A DNA stretch of 64,000 nt from Gilliamella sp. Pas-s25. Lineage in GTDB: Bacteria > Pseudomonadota > Gammaproteobacteria > Enterobacterales > Orbaceae. The DNA lies in the NCBI RefSeq assembly GCF_009795885.1, contig NZ_WTEV01000007.1, forward strand, positions 5,036-69,035, read 5' to 3'. The translations under genes were made by a program, and so were the position numbers. Shown here piece after piece: positions 20,369-30,046 of this stretch (positions within the stretch are counted from its first letter, which is position 1; the number at the start of each line of letters is the position of its first letter). Below the pieces are notes generated by a model. That model made no database searches. It was not told the DNA's origin and saw only the letters and a program-made list of their open reading frames with translations.

Positions 20369-21961
20369 TTAATGTTCCCGAGTTTTTCTAAATTCAACAT
20401 CAGGATATCGTTCTTCGGTCAAATTCAAATTAACCATACTTGGCGCAATATAAGAAAGATTATCTCCCCCATCCAAAGCCAAGTTCTGCTCGCATTTGCG
20501 CTTAAACTCTTCTAATTTTTTCACATCAGAACATTCAACCCAACGAGCGGTTGTCACATTAACAGACTCATAAATGGCTTCAACGTTATATTCCGATTTT
20601 AAACGCGCAACCACCACGTCAAACTGTAGTACCCCGACAGCACCTACAATTAAGTCATTATTAGTTAATGGACGAAATACCTGTACGGCACCTTCTTCAG
20701 ACAATTGCACTAATCCCTTTAATAACTGCTTTTGTTTCAGTGGATCTTTAAGACGAATTCGGCGAAACAGTTCCGGTGCAAAGTTAGGAATACCGGTAAA
20801 TTTTAAATTTTCCCCTTGAGTAAAAGTATCACCAATCTGTATAGTACCGTGATTGTGTAATCCAATAATATCGCCAGCATAGGCTTCTTCAACTTGTTCA
20901 CGATCACCCGCCATAAATGTCAATGCATCTGAGATATTAATATCTTTAGCCAAACGAACATGGCGCAATTTCATGCCTTTTTCATATTTACCCGATACAA
21001 TGCGCATAAATGCCACACGGTCACGATGTTTAGGATCCATATTTGCTTGAATTTTAAAAACAAAACCACTGAATTTTTCTTCTGATGATTCAACTTCACG
21101 CTTATCAGTTTGACGAGGTTGAGGAGTTGGCGCCCAAGCAGTTAAACCATCAAGCATATGATCAACGCCAAAATTACCCAGTGCTGTACCAAAAAAGACT
21201 GGCGTTAAATCACCCGACAAGAAAGCATCTAAATCAAATTCATTTGATGCCCCTTGCACTAACTCAAGTTCTTCACGCAGTTGCTGTGCTAAATCATCAC
21301 CAACAGCTACATCCAAATCAGGATTAGTTAGCCCTTTAATAATTCGGACTTCTTGTATTGTATGACCTTGACCTGATTGGTAAAGGTATGTTTCGTCTTT
21401 CGCTAAATGATAGACACCTTTAAATAACTTGCCACAACCAATCGGCCAAGTAATTGGTGCGCACATTATATTTAGCTCGTTTTCGACTTCATCAAGCAAT
21501 TCCATCGGATCGCGAATATCACGATCTAGCTTATTCATGAACGTTAAAATTGGTGTATTACGCAAACGCGTGACTTCCATTAATTTACGGGTACGATCTT
21601 CAACCCCTTTTGCCGCATCAATCACCATTAAACAGCTATCAACCGCTGTTAACGTACGGTAAGTATCTTCAGAAAAATCCTCGTGCCCTGGGGTATCTAA
21701 TAAATTAACTAAACAGTCATTATAAGGAAACTGCATCACAGAAGTGGTAATTGAAATACCACGCTGCTTTTCCATTTCCATCCAGTCTGACTTAGCGTGC
21801 TGGGCATTAGCACCACGGCCTTTAACCGTACCTGCGGTTTGGATTGCGTGACCAAATAAAAGTACCTTTTCGGTAATGGTGGTTTTACCGGCATCGGGAT
21901 GAGAAATAATCGCAAAAGTGCGACGTGCATTAACTTCGTCTAAATAAGCTTGTTCTGTCAT
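20369..21961 (-). CDS. prfC: Peptide chain release factor 3
   Basis: A 530-residue translational GTPase that recycles RF1/RF2. G1 [13 protein letters not shown] is at residues 20-32, G3 [12 protein letters not shown] and G4 [10 protein letters not shown] follow, and EF-G-like domains complete the protein. Length equals E. coli RF3 (529 aa). It is divergent from the ilvY-type gene. Confidence 0.97.
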   Translation of the reverse strand: MTEQAYLDEVNARRTFAIISHPDAGKTTITEKVLLFGHAIQTAGTVKGRGANAQHAKSDWMEMEKQRGISITTSVMQFPYNDCLVNLLDTPGHEDFSEDTYRTLTAVDSCLMVIDAAKGVEDRTRKLMEVTRLRNTPILTFMNKLDRDIRDPMELLDEVENELNIMCAPITWPIGCGKLFKGVYHLAKDETYLYQSGQGHTIQEVRIIKGLTNPDLDVAVGDDLAQQLREELELVQGASNEFDLDAFLSGDLTPVFFGTALGNFGVDHMLDGLTAWAPTPQPRQTDKREVESSEEKFSGFVFKIQANMDPKHRDRVAFMRIVSGKYEKGMKLRHVRLAKDINISDALTFMAGDREQVEEAYAGDIIGLHNHGTIQIGDTFTQGENLKFTGIPNFAPELFRRIRLKDPLKQKQLLKGLVQLSEEGAVQVFRPLTNNDLIVGAVGVLQFDVVVARLKSEYNVEAIYESVNVTTARWVECSDVKKLEEFKRKCEQNLALDGGDNLSYIAPSMVNLNLTEERYPDVEFRKTREH

Positions 21962-22166
21962 AAAACTGTTTTAATCCACACAAAAATAATCGTCTATTTT
22001 AGCAGGTATCTGTCTATTTTGCCATTGATGTTATACACAAGCCCATTTGCCTTATTTGTTGATCTATGCATAATATTTTCCTAGCTAATAAGTCATGCAT
22101 AATTTACTGCTTCTTGACAAAAAGTTTCAGGAAACTATGCGTTTTAGTATAAAACCGGAACTTGCT

Positions 22167-23069
22167 ATGAACATTCGTGATTTAAAATTGTACCTACATT
22201 TATGCGAAACCTGTCACTTTGGTATCACCGCACATGCCATGCATGTTAGTCCTTCAACCTTATCAAGACAGATCCAACGGCTTGAAGAACATTTTGGTCA
22301 TCCGCTATTTATTCGCGACAATAGACAAGTACAAATCACTCAAGTCGGCGAAAAAGTCAAACGCTTTGCTCAACAAGTAATAAACATGCACCAACGGCTA
22401 AAATATGATTTAGATCAATCCAACCAACAGCTTGTTGGAGAACTTACGCTTTTTTGTTCGGTCACGGCCGCATATAGCCACTTGCCCGAAATACTCGATC
22501 GCTTTAGGAGCCTCTATCCACTTGTTGAAATTAAGATTTCAACCGGTGATGCCGCCGACGCAGTTGAAAAGATACAAGCAAATGCAGCCGATTTAGCCAT
22601 TGCCGGCAAACCTAAACAACTCCCAACTGGCATTGAGTTTTTAAAATTTGGCGAAATTGAAATGGTCTTGCTGATCCCCAAACTTAACAGCACATTTAGC
22701 GAAAAGTTACATCAAAAACAACCCGATTGGCATAATATCCCGTTTATATTGCCAGAACACGGACCAAGTCGTCACCGTATCGACTTATGGTTTAAGCAAA
22801 AAAAAATCACCAATCCCAAAATTTATGCAACAGTTGCGGGGCATGAAGCCATTGTATCGATGGTTGCTTTAGGATGTGGCGTAGCTTTATTGCCAAAAGT
22901 TGTAATGGACAACAGTCCTGAACGAGTAAGAGAACGCATAACCGAATGGTCCACTAACTTAATGGAACCGTTTGATGTAGGTATTTGCGTACAAAAGAGA
23001 CGGTTATCTGAAAAAATCATCGCTGCCTTTTGGGCAATTTGCAATTTAAATCGACCTAATAACGGATAA
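22167..23069 (+). CDS. ilvY: LysR-family regulator, IlvY type
   Basis: A 300-residue LysR protein. The winged helix-turn-helix at residues 1-60 contains MHVSPSTLSRQIQRLEEHFG; the effector domain shares FCSVTAAYSHLP and GDAADAVEKI with E. coli IlvY, which senses acetolactate-type substrates and activates ilvC. The start at 22167 (MNIRDLK) matches E. coli; a start 24 codons earlier is unlikely. ilvC, normally divergent from ilvY, is not adjacent. Confidence 0.88.
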   Translation: MNIRDLKLYLHLCETCHFGITAHAMHVSPSTLSRQIQRLEEHFGHPLFIRDNRQVQITQVGEKVKRFAQQVINMHQRLKYDLDQSNQQLVGELTLFCSVTAAYSHLPEILDRFRSLYPLVEIKISTGDAADAVEKIQANAADLAIAGKPKQLPTGIEFLKFGEIEMVLLIPKLNSTFSEKLHQKQPDWHNIPFILPEHGPSRHRIDLWFKQKKITNPKIYATVAGHEAIVSMVALGCGVALLPKVVMDNSPERVRERITEWSTNLMEPFDVGICVQKRRLSEKIIAAFWAICNLNRPNNG

Positions 23070-23206
23070 CAAAAATATAGTGTATAATCGCACATTAAAA
23101 ACTAAAAGCATCACAATAGACGTATTAAATTACTGATAAACGACTAATTTTTTGCAAGATATTATAATAATTAAATCTGAAAAATATAATTGTAATGGAA
23201 TTCCAA

Positions 23207-25393
23207 ATGAAACAGATAAAAATGTTAGCCTCATTGATACTTCTTGCTGGTGTAACCCTACCATCAGTGGCACAGGCCAACACGACAGAATCAACAGAAC
23301 CAGTTAAAAATACACAAGCAACCACATCTGGAACAAACACAGATACCAGCATAAAAATCGATAGCAAAACAACAGTTGCAGCTACAGCTAAAACCAATAT
23401 TGACACTACTAGTGATACCCCCGCCCCTATTGACAATACAATCCACAAACCTAAGTGGTTAATTCGCAGTACATTGACTTATTATGATGGCGATAGCAAC
23501 GATCTTGTTACCGCTGGACTGGGCTTTACGCCGTTATCAACCACCATTATTACTCCTGAAGTCGAAGTTCCGACCAAACCACACTTTCAAGAACGACGAC
23601 AAGCCAAATTAAATCGCTATATTGACACCAAAATTGGCGAGGGAACATTATTTGGTTTTAGAAAGCGAGAATTAACTCCTTTGTTTGATGGCAAAATTGC
23701 AGGTACCGAAATATTAGCGGTGCAAAGGCAAGACGGCGTGGGCATGTTGCTTCAAATTCCGATTGATTTTGACAAAAACAAACCCTGCATTGTTGCCGTT
23801 CCTGCCAGTGATTCAGATGGAATACTCAATGCCAAAGATGTACAAATCCGTGGATTATGGGGACTGAGACACAACTGCGCAGTGGTCTATAACGACAAAG
23901 GGTTAGGCAATGGCATTTATGATATCGAACGCAAACTTGGTTTTACCGTATGGGGCGAAGTGGATAGCGGTAATATCTTATTTCACCCTTCGATAAAGAA
24001 TAAAGAAAAATATATTCAAAAATATCCCCATCGCTATGCCATAAAACAACTGCACTCAAAAATCAATGCCGAAGCACGTTGGGGCGAACATGTATTAAAA
24101 TCCCTTGAGTTTGCCTTTTATGAACTTAATAGTATGTTTTCGCCCAATAAACAAGTTATATTTAATAAAGACAATACCCTTGTTTTAGTCTATGGAGCAA
24201 GTGATGGCGGCGGTGCCGCATTAAAAGCAGGCGAATTGGATGATCAAAATATGATAGACGGCATTGTGGCAGTTAATCCACAAATTCAGCCGAATATTGA
24301 TAAGTCCCGAGTTACTCTAAAAATAGGTAATAGCAACAAACAAAAGCTAGAAGCCAAATCCATTGCCAATTATAGTGCTTATGGCGCATTATATATACCG
24401 TGTGCAATTCCCGCAATAAAACCTTATAAAGACAATGCTTACGTGCCTTATGCGAGTTATTTTCTTTACTCACAACAACGCTGTAATGCCCTAAAAAAGG
24501 CAAAATTACTCACGACAGGCACGCCCGAAGAAGCCCTAGAAAAACTACACAAAAATGGCTGGACACCCGATATGGACATCCAACTACCCTATTTTTACTA
24601 CACGGAATCCATTGGCCTACCTTACCAATATATTAGTGCTTATGGCAAATACGACGTCACTGAAAACATGTGTGATTTTTCGGTCGCCAGTACTCAGCAA
24701 AATCCAATATACTACAGTGGAAAAGTTGCGCCATTAGAAGAAATTTCGTTTGAACAAGTATGGGAAATGGCAAACGGGCATTTGCCACTTTGGAATGGTC
24801 GAGATGCAACAGTTTTAGATCTGGTTGAAAACGAAGATCTCAACACGCCAAGACGTGAATTTTATTCTAGTTCGCAAACAAAAAATACGGTTGATTATGG
24901 CACTAAAGGCGCAATTTGTGTTTATAAAAAATCACAAGATCCACGCGTGCAGCAAGGCATAAAACAAGTTATGGCATCGGGCAACTTAAATGGTATAAAA
25001 ACTTTTATTGTACATGGACGTAATAATGTTAAACAATTACCCAACTATACATCGCGTGCTTATGTTGCTTTAAATAGTTTAGTTGAAGGAAAACAATCGC
25101 AATTACGATACATTGAAGTTGAAAATGCCAGTTACTTAGACGGCAGACCACCATTTGACAACACTTTACTACCAATTGATTATTATGGCGAAGATGCCAT
25201 TGAATGGTTATGGGCCAATTTGACCACCAACGCCACACTACCTGTAAGCCAAGTAGTGCGAGCCAAAGCGCGCGGTGGCAAAAGTGGTTATGCTCCACAA
25301 GTAACCAGTAAAAATTTAAAATCGATAACGCAAACGCCAAATCGCAATGATGTCATCCAAACAAACGATGGCAAACTGATATTACCAAATTGA
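23207..25393 (+). CDS. Exported D-(-)-3-hydroxybutyrate oligomer hydrolase
   Basis: A 728-residue protein of the 3HB-oligomer hydrolase family. A signal peptide (about residues 1-25, ending VAQA) is followed by a Thr/Ser/Ala-rich linker to about residue 80. The catalytic domain carries the nucleophile region YGASDGGGAAL. The family cleaves short 3-hydroxybutyrate oligomers from bacterial polyester to monomers. I chose the ATG at 23207 because the signal peptide starts cleanly there; an ATG four codons upstream is possible. No PHB synthesis or depolymerase genes are nearby. GC looks higher than in the surroundings, which suggests transfer. Confidence 0.85.
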   Translation: MKQIKMLASLILLAGVTLPSVAQANTTESTEPVKNTQATTSGTNTDTSIKIDSKTTVAATAKTNIDTTSDTPAPIDNTIHKPKWLIRSTLTYYDGDSNDLVTAGLGFTPLSTTIITPEVEVPTKPHFQERRQAKLNRYIDTKIGEGTLFGFRKRELTPLFDGKIAGTEILAVQRQDGVGMLLQIPIDFDKNKPCIVAVPASDSDGILNAKDVQIRGLWGLRHNCAVVYNDKGLGNGIYDIERKLGFTVWGEVDSGNILFHPSIKNKEKYIQKYPHRYAIKQLHSKINAEARWGEHVLKSLEFAFYELNSMFSPNKQVIFNKDNTLVLVYGASDGGGAALKAGELDDQNMIDGIVAVNPQIQPNIDKSRVTLKIGNSNKQKLEAKSIANYSAYGALYIPCAIPAIKPYKDNAYVPYASYFLYSQQRCNALKKAKLLTTGTPEEALEKLHKNGWTPDMDIQLPYFYYTESIGLPYQYISAYGKYDVTENMCDFSVASTQQNPIYYSGKVAPLEEISFEQVWEMANGHLPLWNGRDATVLDLVENEDLNTPRREFYSSSQTKNTVDYGTKGAICVYKKSQDPRVQQGIKQVMASGNLNGIKTFIVHGRNNVKQLPNYTSRAYVALNSLVEGKQSQLRYIEVENASYLDGRPPFDNTLLPIDYYGEDAIEWLWANLTTNATLPVSQVVRAKARGGKSGYAPQVTSKNLKSITQTPNRNDVIQTNDGKLILPN

Positions 25394-25413
25394 CAGTAAA
25401 TATCCAAAAACCA

Positions 25414-25453
25414 CTATCGGTTTAAGCGGCAGTACAACAGCTTAAACCGATAG
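25414..25453. terminator. Convergent inverted repeat between the hydrolase and acpH
   Basis: A perfect 14-bp stem (25414-25427 with 25440-25453) and 12-nt loop lies between two convergent genes. It has no strong T-tract but is well placed to end transcription from both sides. Confidence 0.65.
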
Positions 25454-25467
25454 CAACAAAATCCATC

Positions 25468-26049
25468 TTAGCTCATGCTTGCTTTTACCGTTAAACAAAT
25501 TTTGGGATATAACACAAAAAACAACGACTCGAGTTGCGCATAGTGTTGCTTAATATCAACAATAGTTTCTCTTAACAAATACAATTTTGGTCGTCGATTT
25601 GCCATACCACCAAGTACATCACCGACAAAATCGATAGAAGCGTAATTTTCGAGCCATGCGCCTTGCCACATCGCGTTCATAAAATGTTGATAATCGGTCG
25701 GATAAGCGTCAACATAGGGCTGGATATGCGCTTTAGTTACTTGATTAAATTGAGCCACACTTGGCAGCACCCCATAATTAGCCCAATGTTTTGACAAAAA
25801 GTGATCCCATACAATATCTAACGCAATGGAAGCAACGCGCTGATGAGATTTTCGAAATAGCAACTTGGCCTGTTTAACTTCAAACAGGCTATCAGTTAAG
25901 CTATCAATTTTGCGATGCAACATAATGCCATCAGCAATAGTGGAATCATAAGTTAAATAAGGATCACCTTTAACAAAATCCGCCACAGTATTACCAATTA
26001 ACGAACTACGCGCCAACGTAGCCAAATGCAAATGAGCCAAAATATTCAT
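25468..26049 (-). CDS. acpH: Acyl carrier protein phosphodiesterase
   Basis: A 193-residue protein of the AcpH (DUF479) family, which removes the 4'-phosphopantetheine arm from ACP. The N-terminus MNILAHLHLATLA, then GNTVADFVKG, LHRKIDSLTD and DIVWDHFLSKHW match E. coli AcpH, and the length is identical. The start at 26049 follows this match; the frame stays open further upstream but overlaps the next gene. Confidence 0.92.
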   Translation of the reverse strand: MNILAHLHLATLARSSLIGNTVADFVKGDPYLTYDSTIADGIMLHRKIDSLTDSLFEVKQAKLLFRKSHQRVASIALDIVWDHFLSKHWANYGVLPSVAQFNQVTKAHIQPYVDAYPTDYQHFMNAMWQGAWLENYASIDFVGDVLGGMANRRPKLYLLRETIVDIKQHYAQLESLFFVLYPKICLTVKASMS

Positions 26050-26065
26050 AAAATAGTAATACTCA

Positions 26066-26875
26066 TTATTCACGATGCTTAAATTCGCCTTCGGCAAAAC
26101 CTTCTCGCCAATAGCTAGTAATATGAAAAGCATCTGGCTGCAAATGTGGATATTTATCCTTAACGGCATGACGAACAGCTTGTGCCAACGAACGTTCCAT
26201 TCCGCCCCAAAATAATAACTTATCTTGCCCTGATAAATCGGCACTGATCACCGCATCAATTAACTGATGAGGGTTATTTGAATTTTGCACCAACCAGTTA
26301 ACCTCAACACTTTTATTAACTGGTAATGACACCATATCACTTTTATGATTAACCTGCATAAAAGCAAAAACCTTTTGTTTTTTAGGCAGATGCTCAAGTG
26401 TATAACAAATGGCAGGCACTGCTGAAATATCGCCCATCAAAACCAAACAATCATCAGTAAATTTCAACTTACCGGCAGCGCCAATTAAACCAATTTGATC
26501 GCCAACCTTAGCTTTTTGCGACCAAACCGAAGCTAAACCAGTGTCATGAATGGCAAAATCAACAAAAAATTGATTGGCAACATGATCAAACTCGCGCACG
26601 CTATAGCTACGAACAAGCTGACGCAACTTATCGTCAACAAGGATTTTATTATTTGCATCAAGTTGCGGAAACTCAATTAAGCCAGTTAAAGGATCTGGAA
26701 ACAACAATTTTAAATACGGACAAATCCATAATGGATCAATATTAACTGGTTTATTGCAACCAAACTCAATGCGAATAAAGCTCGGTGAGATTTTTTCAAC
26801 ATTCAATACTGTTAATAACGCATTAACAATGACTTTTTTGTTTATTTTGATTTTTTGTTTTTTTTCATCCATCAT
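26066..26875 (-). CDS. Siderophore-interacting protein (NAD(P)H-dependent ferric-chelate reductase)
   Basis: A 269-residue FAD-binding SIP-family protein (YqjH/ViuB type). RSYSVREFD near residue 90 is the flavin-binding motif, and GDISAVPAICYTLEHLP begins the nucleotide-binding part. It would reduce and release iron from imported ferric siderophores in the cytoplasm. The ATG at 26875 has AAGGTGG upstream; a GTG two codons earlier is possible. It precedes acpH by 16 bp. Confidence 0.88.
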   Translation of the reverse strand: MMDEKKQKIKINKKVIVNALLTVLNVEKISPSFIRIEFGCNKPVNIDPLWICPYLKLLFPDPLTGLIEFPQLDANNKILVDDKLRQLVRSYSVREFDHVANQFFVDFAIHDTGLASVWSQKAKVGDQIGLIGAAGKLKFTDDCLVLMGDISAVPAICYTLEHLPKKQKVFAFMQVNHKSDMVSLPVNKSVEVNWLVQNSNNPHQLIDAVISADLSGQDKLLFWGGMERSLAQAVRHAVKDKYPHLQPDAFHITSYWREGFAEGEFKHRE

Positions 26876-27025
26876 GTCCACCTTTATTTTTATTGTTAAT
26901 TAAAATCATCATACAACAAAAAATGTTAGAGTTATGCTATTTTTACAATTGAAGAAATAGATACACTTGTTCGACCTAATAGTGGAGGAACAAGTGCAAG
27001 CAAAAAAACTAATTGCCGAATAAAT

Positions 27026-27687
27026 TTAAAACGTTAACTTACCAAAAGCACCACACCAATCTTGATTAAACTTAGTAATTGCTGCATCCACAGCTGGATC
27101 AGAAATAAACTGTTCTGCCACATCTACCGGTAACGTAATAGACTTGCAACCTGCAAGCATACAATCTAACACTTGCCTTGGTGTTCTAAAACTGGCGGCT
27201 AATACCATCGACTGTGGCTATGCAAATCTAATAGTTTTTGCAATTCGAGCACGGTATCTTTACTATTTCCACCTTGAGCATCAATACGATTGACATAAGG
27301 TGCAATATATTTAGCTCCTGCTAATGCTGCCAAAAAGCCTTGCCCTGCCCCATAAACAGCCGTGCCTAACGTAGGAATACCTTGTTGGGCTAGTGCTTTT
27401 ATTGCAATCAAGCCTTGCGCATTAACAGGGATTTTAGTCACAATCGACGGCACCGCCTTTCTAAGTTGATGAGCCTCTTTTATCATTTCGTCGGCATTAC
27501 TTGAAAGCACTTGGGCAAACAGCAATTTATCTGAACCTAGCACCTCTTGTAATTCATCTAATAACGAAAAAATTGACTTGCCCGATTTTGCTACAATGCT
27601 TGGATTAGTGGTAACCCCACTAATAGGTAACACCTTGGCTAAACGTTTAATGGCGACAATATCGGCGGTATCTAAGTATAATTCCAT
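27026..27687 (-). pseudogene. fsa: Fructose-6-phosphate aldolase (transaldolase-like), frameshifted
   Basis: Two overlapping frames together encode a full-length FSA/TalC protein. The first (27687 to 27199) carries LYLDTAD, the Schiff-base lysine in VTKIPV and YVNRIDAQGG. The second (27208 to 27026) continues [14 protein letters not shown] to the normal C-terminus. One base is missing near 27205 (after LDLHSHS). Either a recent mutation or a sequencing error explains it, because everything else is intact. The enzyme would interconvert fructose 6-phosphate with dihydroxyacetone and glyceraldehyde 3-phosphate. The divergent AraC gene may be its regulator. Confidence 0.85.
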
Positions 27688-27847
27688 GGTTAACTCCTAG
27701 TTAAAACCAACAAACATCTATTAACGTATACGTATAACGCTCTTTGTATTACAAATTTTGCGTGACAGCTATAGTAAAAAAAACTGATCCAACCGCCTAG
27801 AAGACAATTTTGTCATTTACTGGATTTTTGTACGCTAAATAAGAAAT

Positions 27848-27863
27848 TGAGATTTAGATCACA
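27848..27863. promoter_or_regulatory. Candidate CRP binding site
   Basis: TGAGA-N6-TCACA matches the CRP consensus TGTGA-N6-TCACA at nine of ten core positions. It lies between the divergent fsa and araC-type genes, about 80 bp upstream of a TATAAT at 27934-27939 that may be the -10 box of the regulator gene. Confidence 0.5.
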
Positions 27864-27984
27864 CAACTAAAAATTCACATTAACCTATTAAATAAAAAAA
27901 TTTATGTTTGTTTTTATCTTTCCCATATCCGTATATAATCTAAGCAACATAGTACATAACTTTATTTATTATCAAGTTGTTTTT

Positions 27985-28851
27985 ATGACAAAAATCATTA
28001 ACGAAAAATTAGCCAAACTAGTCAATAACCAAGAGTCAATCAATCATATCTATTTTGCCAATAGTAATGCTTGCCCCCCTTTACTTGCCTACCAAGTCAA
28101 CTTTCCTAGAATTGAAATCATATTAGAAGGCAAGCAACAAATGCAATGGGCGGATAATAATGGAAAAATTATTGAAAAAATATTATCGACTAATGATCTT
28201 TTATATATTTCCCCTCAAAGTTGGAACAACCCCATTTGGACAACCCCTGTTACATCATTAAGTATTTTGTTTGGAAAACAACAAATTGGAATGAGCTTAT
28301 TGCACTGGGATGGCACTCAATTAATCCCCCATGGACAAGTAAACAAATCTAGGCGGGGGCCAAGAGTGGGAACATTTATCATTCAAGCACTTACAGAACT
28401 AAATTGGCAAAATCAACCACAGGAGCAAAACCAAACAGCATACTTTCTGATTCAAAGCTTGCTCAGCAATACACTAGATTTACTTAATGTTGAGATCGAA
28501 ACATCATCCAAAACCACCAGCTTATTTGAAGCTATTCGCCAATACATTGATACCCACTTTCGTGAAAATATTACACGCGACTTTTTAGCTAACATGTTTT
28601 ACATTTCGCCCAATTATTTATCACATCTATTTCAAAGCGAGGGAAAAATAGGGTTAAATGAATACCTAAATCATATTCGTTTAGAATATGCCAAATCGCT
28701 ATTAAAAGATTATGATCTAAATATAAAAGAAATTGCTCTAGTATCGGGGTTTAAAGATAGTAATTATTTTTGTCGGATTTTTAAAAAAAAGACAGAGCGA
28801 ACACCAACCGAATATCGTCGACAATATCATAGTAAGTTAATGTGCAAATAG
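27985..28851 (+). CDS. AraC-family transcriptional regulator
   Basis: A 288-residue regulator with an N-terminal cupin-like sensing region and a C-terminal AraC double helix-turn-helix (about residues 190-285): TRDFLANMFYISPNYLSHLF, then IKEIALVSGFKDSNYFCRIF. Start chosen at MTKIINEKL. It is divergent from the broken fsa gene, so sugar metabolism is a plausible but unproven target. Confidence 0.88.
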   Translation: MTKIINEKLAKLVNNQESINHIYFANSNACPPLLAYQVNFPRIEIILEGKQQMQWADNNGKIIEKILSTNDLLYISPQSWNNPIWTTPVTSLSILFGKQQIGMSLLHWDGTQLIPHGQVNKSRRGPRVGTFIIQALTELNWQNQPQEQNQTAYFLIQSLLSNTLDLLNVEIETSSKTTSLFEAIRQYIDTHFRENITRDFLANMFYISPNYLSHLFQSEGKIGLNEYLNHIRLEYAKSLLKDYDLNIKEIALVSGFKDSNYFCRIFKKKTERTPTEYRRQYHSKLMCK

Positions 28852-28895
28852 TTTTTTCACAGTTAACGTTCAAACGCTTTTGTTTTTCACAATGA

Positions 28896-29105
28896 GCTAT
28901 AGAAAAAGTCGAACCATTAGAAGCTCAAGAATTTATTATTAATGATTTCGGTCAAGCTAATTATCAATTTCCAATAAACGGTAAGCAATCAGCATTTGCC
29001 AAATTAGTTGATAACAACGGCAATGAAAAGACTATTTGGTCGAAACAGATTAATCGATTTTTAAATGACAATAAAGCAGAAAAAGGAGATAAGATTATAA
29101 TATAA
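28896..29105 (+). pseudogene. C-terminal fragment of a conjugative relaxase/primase-type protein
   Basis: An open stretch of 69 codons without a start. It reads FIINDFGQANYQFP, then FAKLVDNNGNEKTIW and ends GDKIII. This resembles the module with pattern G-A-x-Y-x-F ... F-V-x-L-x-D-x-x-G-x-x-x-T-I-W-G ... G-D-x-I found at the end of plasmid and ICE mobilisation proteins. The rest of the gene is absent. Confidence 0.42.
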
Positions 29106-29202
29106 GGTGATAAGTTTATAATGAATAAGAATCAAATTAAGACTATAAACTTATCACAGATAGAAATTTAAAAACCACATGAGTGGCTTTTATGCTCTTA
29201 AA

Positions 29203-29424
29203 TTAATCAGTCCATTTTCCTGTATTAGTTGGTCTACTAAGACTAACCATTGCTTTGTGATAGTTTTCACAATTCAAACTATCACCATCAATTTCACCGT
29301 TCTCACATTTTTTACGGTATTCATCTAGTAGTTCTTTGTTATTTTCAAAGTCTTATACAGTATAGGTCTTCTCATTACATCCGAATAAAAACATGGCAGT
29401 AATCATTACTAGTATTTTTTTCAT
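29203..29424 (-). pseudogene. EexN-like entry-exclusion lipoprotein, one premature stop
   Basis: A 73-codon frame starting MKKILVMITAMFLFGCNEKTY, a lipoprotein signal with Cys16 in FGC. It continues DFENNKELLDEYRKKCENGE and ends GKWTD. This matches EexN-family lipoproteins of conjugative plasmids, which block entry of related elements. An in-frame TAA follows TYTV at codon 24; the rest is intact. RBS-like AAGGAA lies upstream of the ATG. Confidence 0.68.
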
Positions 29425-29457
29425 ATAAATTCCTTATAATTGTGGGTTAATATTAAA

Positions 29458-29715
29458 TTAAGATCTATTGTGTTTCGTTAAGGAATCATTTACTGCTAAT
29501 CTTAGCAAATCAGATATTGTTTTTAAAGGCAACTTTGCTCGTTTATTTTTTATTTCAATATCGTCTAATTCTTCATATTAGCTTTCATCAATTTCAAACG
29601 AAATTTTTCTGATGACTTTAGATTTAGATTCTTTTTTACCGCTAGAATATGGACAATCTGCTAATTCATCAGCCAGTTTATTTGCTTAGTTGTTTATAGT
29701 AATTTGATAAGACAT
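29458..29715 (-). pseudogene. Small plasmid-type accessory protein, two premature stops
   Basis: An 85-codon frame (MSYQITINN to TKHNRS) interrupted by TAA at codons 10 and 46. The middle (KVIRKISFEIDES) and the end (TISDLLRLAVNDSL) look like a small helical or ribbon-helix-helix DNA-binding protein of the kind near conjugation genes. It is 33 bp upstream of the EexN-like relic on the same strand. Confidence 0.5.
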
Positions 29716-29719
29716 TGTA

Positions 29720-30034
29720 ATGAATATAAATAAAAAACAAAATTAACACTTTATCAAAGACAAGAGATTTGTCACATAAATCATAAAGAAAGAATAACTG
29801 TCACTGAATTGGCTAAACGCTTTATGGTTAGTCGTCCAACTATTTATAACGTACTAAAGAAAGCCCGATTGAAGCTGTTTGTGCATCTAACCAGTATAGT
29901 TAAACGTTATAAAACAATTAGTTATAAATCTAAACATCTGGTTAAAGTTAAAAAGTCCATTGAAGATAAATTAAGACAACAAGCTAACTAAACACTATAA
30001 CAAAACCTATCCGGGCGAAATAATCACTGAATAG
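29720..30034 (+). pseudogene. IS481-type transposase N-terminal remnant
   Basis: About 100 codons of transposase broken by at least two frameshifts. The start MNINK is followed, after a shift, by LYQRQEICHINHKERITVTE and the helix-turn-helix LAKRFMVSRPTIYNVLKKAR; after a second shift NKTYPGEI appears, as in IS481-family enzymes just before the DDE domain. The catalytic domain is missing. The remnant stops 12 bp before the first CRISPR repeat. Confidence 0.68.
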
Positions 30035-30046
30035 CATAACCAATGA

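Noticed and set aside
23125-23448. 107-codon minus-strand frame over the start of the hydrolase
   Set aside because: Antisense to the signal peptide and the Thr/Ala-rich linker; low-complexity valine-rich product.
27026-27687. Programmed ribosomal frameshift in fsa
   Set aside because: No slippery heptamer or downstream structure was seen at the junction, and FSA genes elsewhere are single frames.
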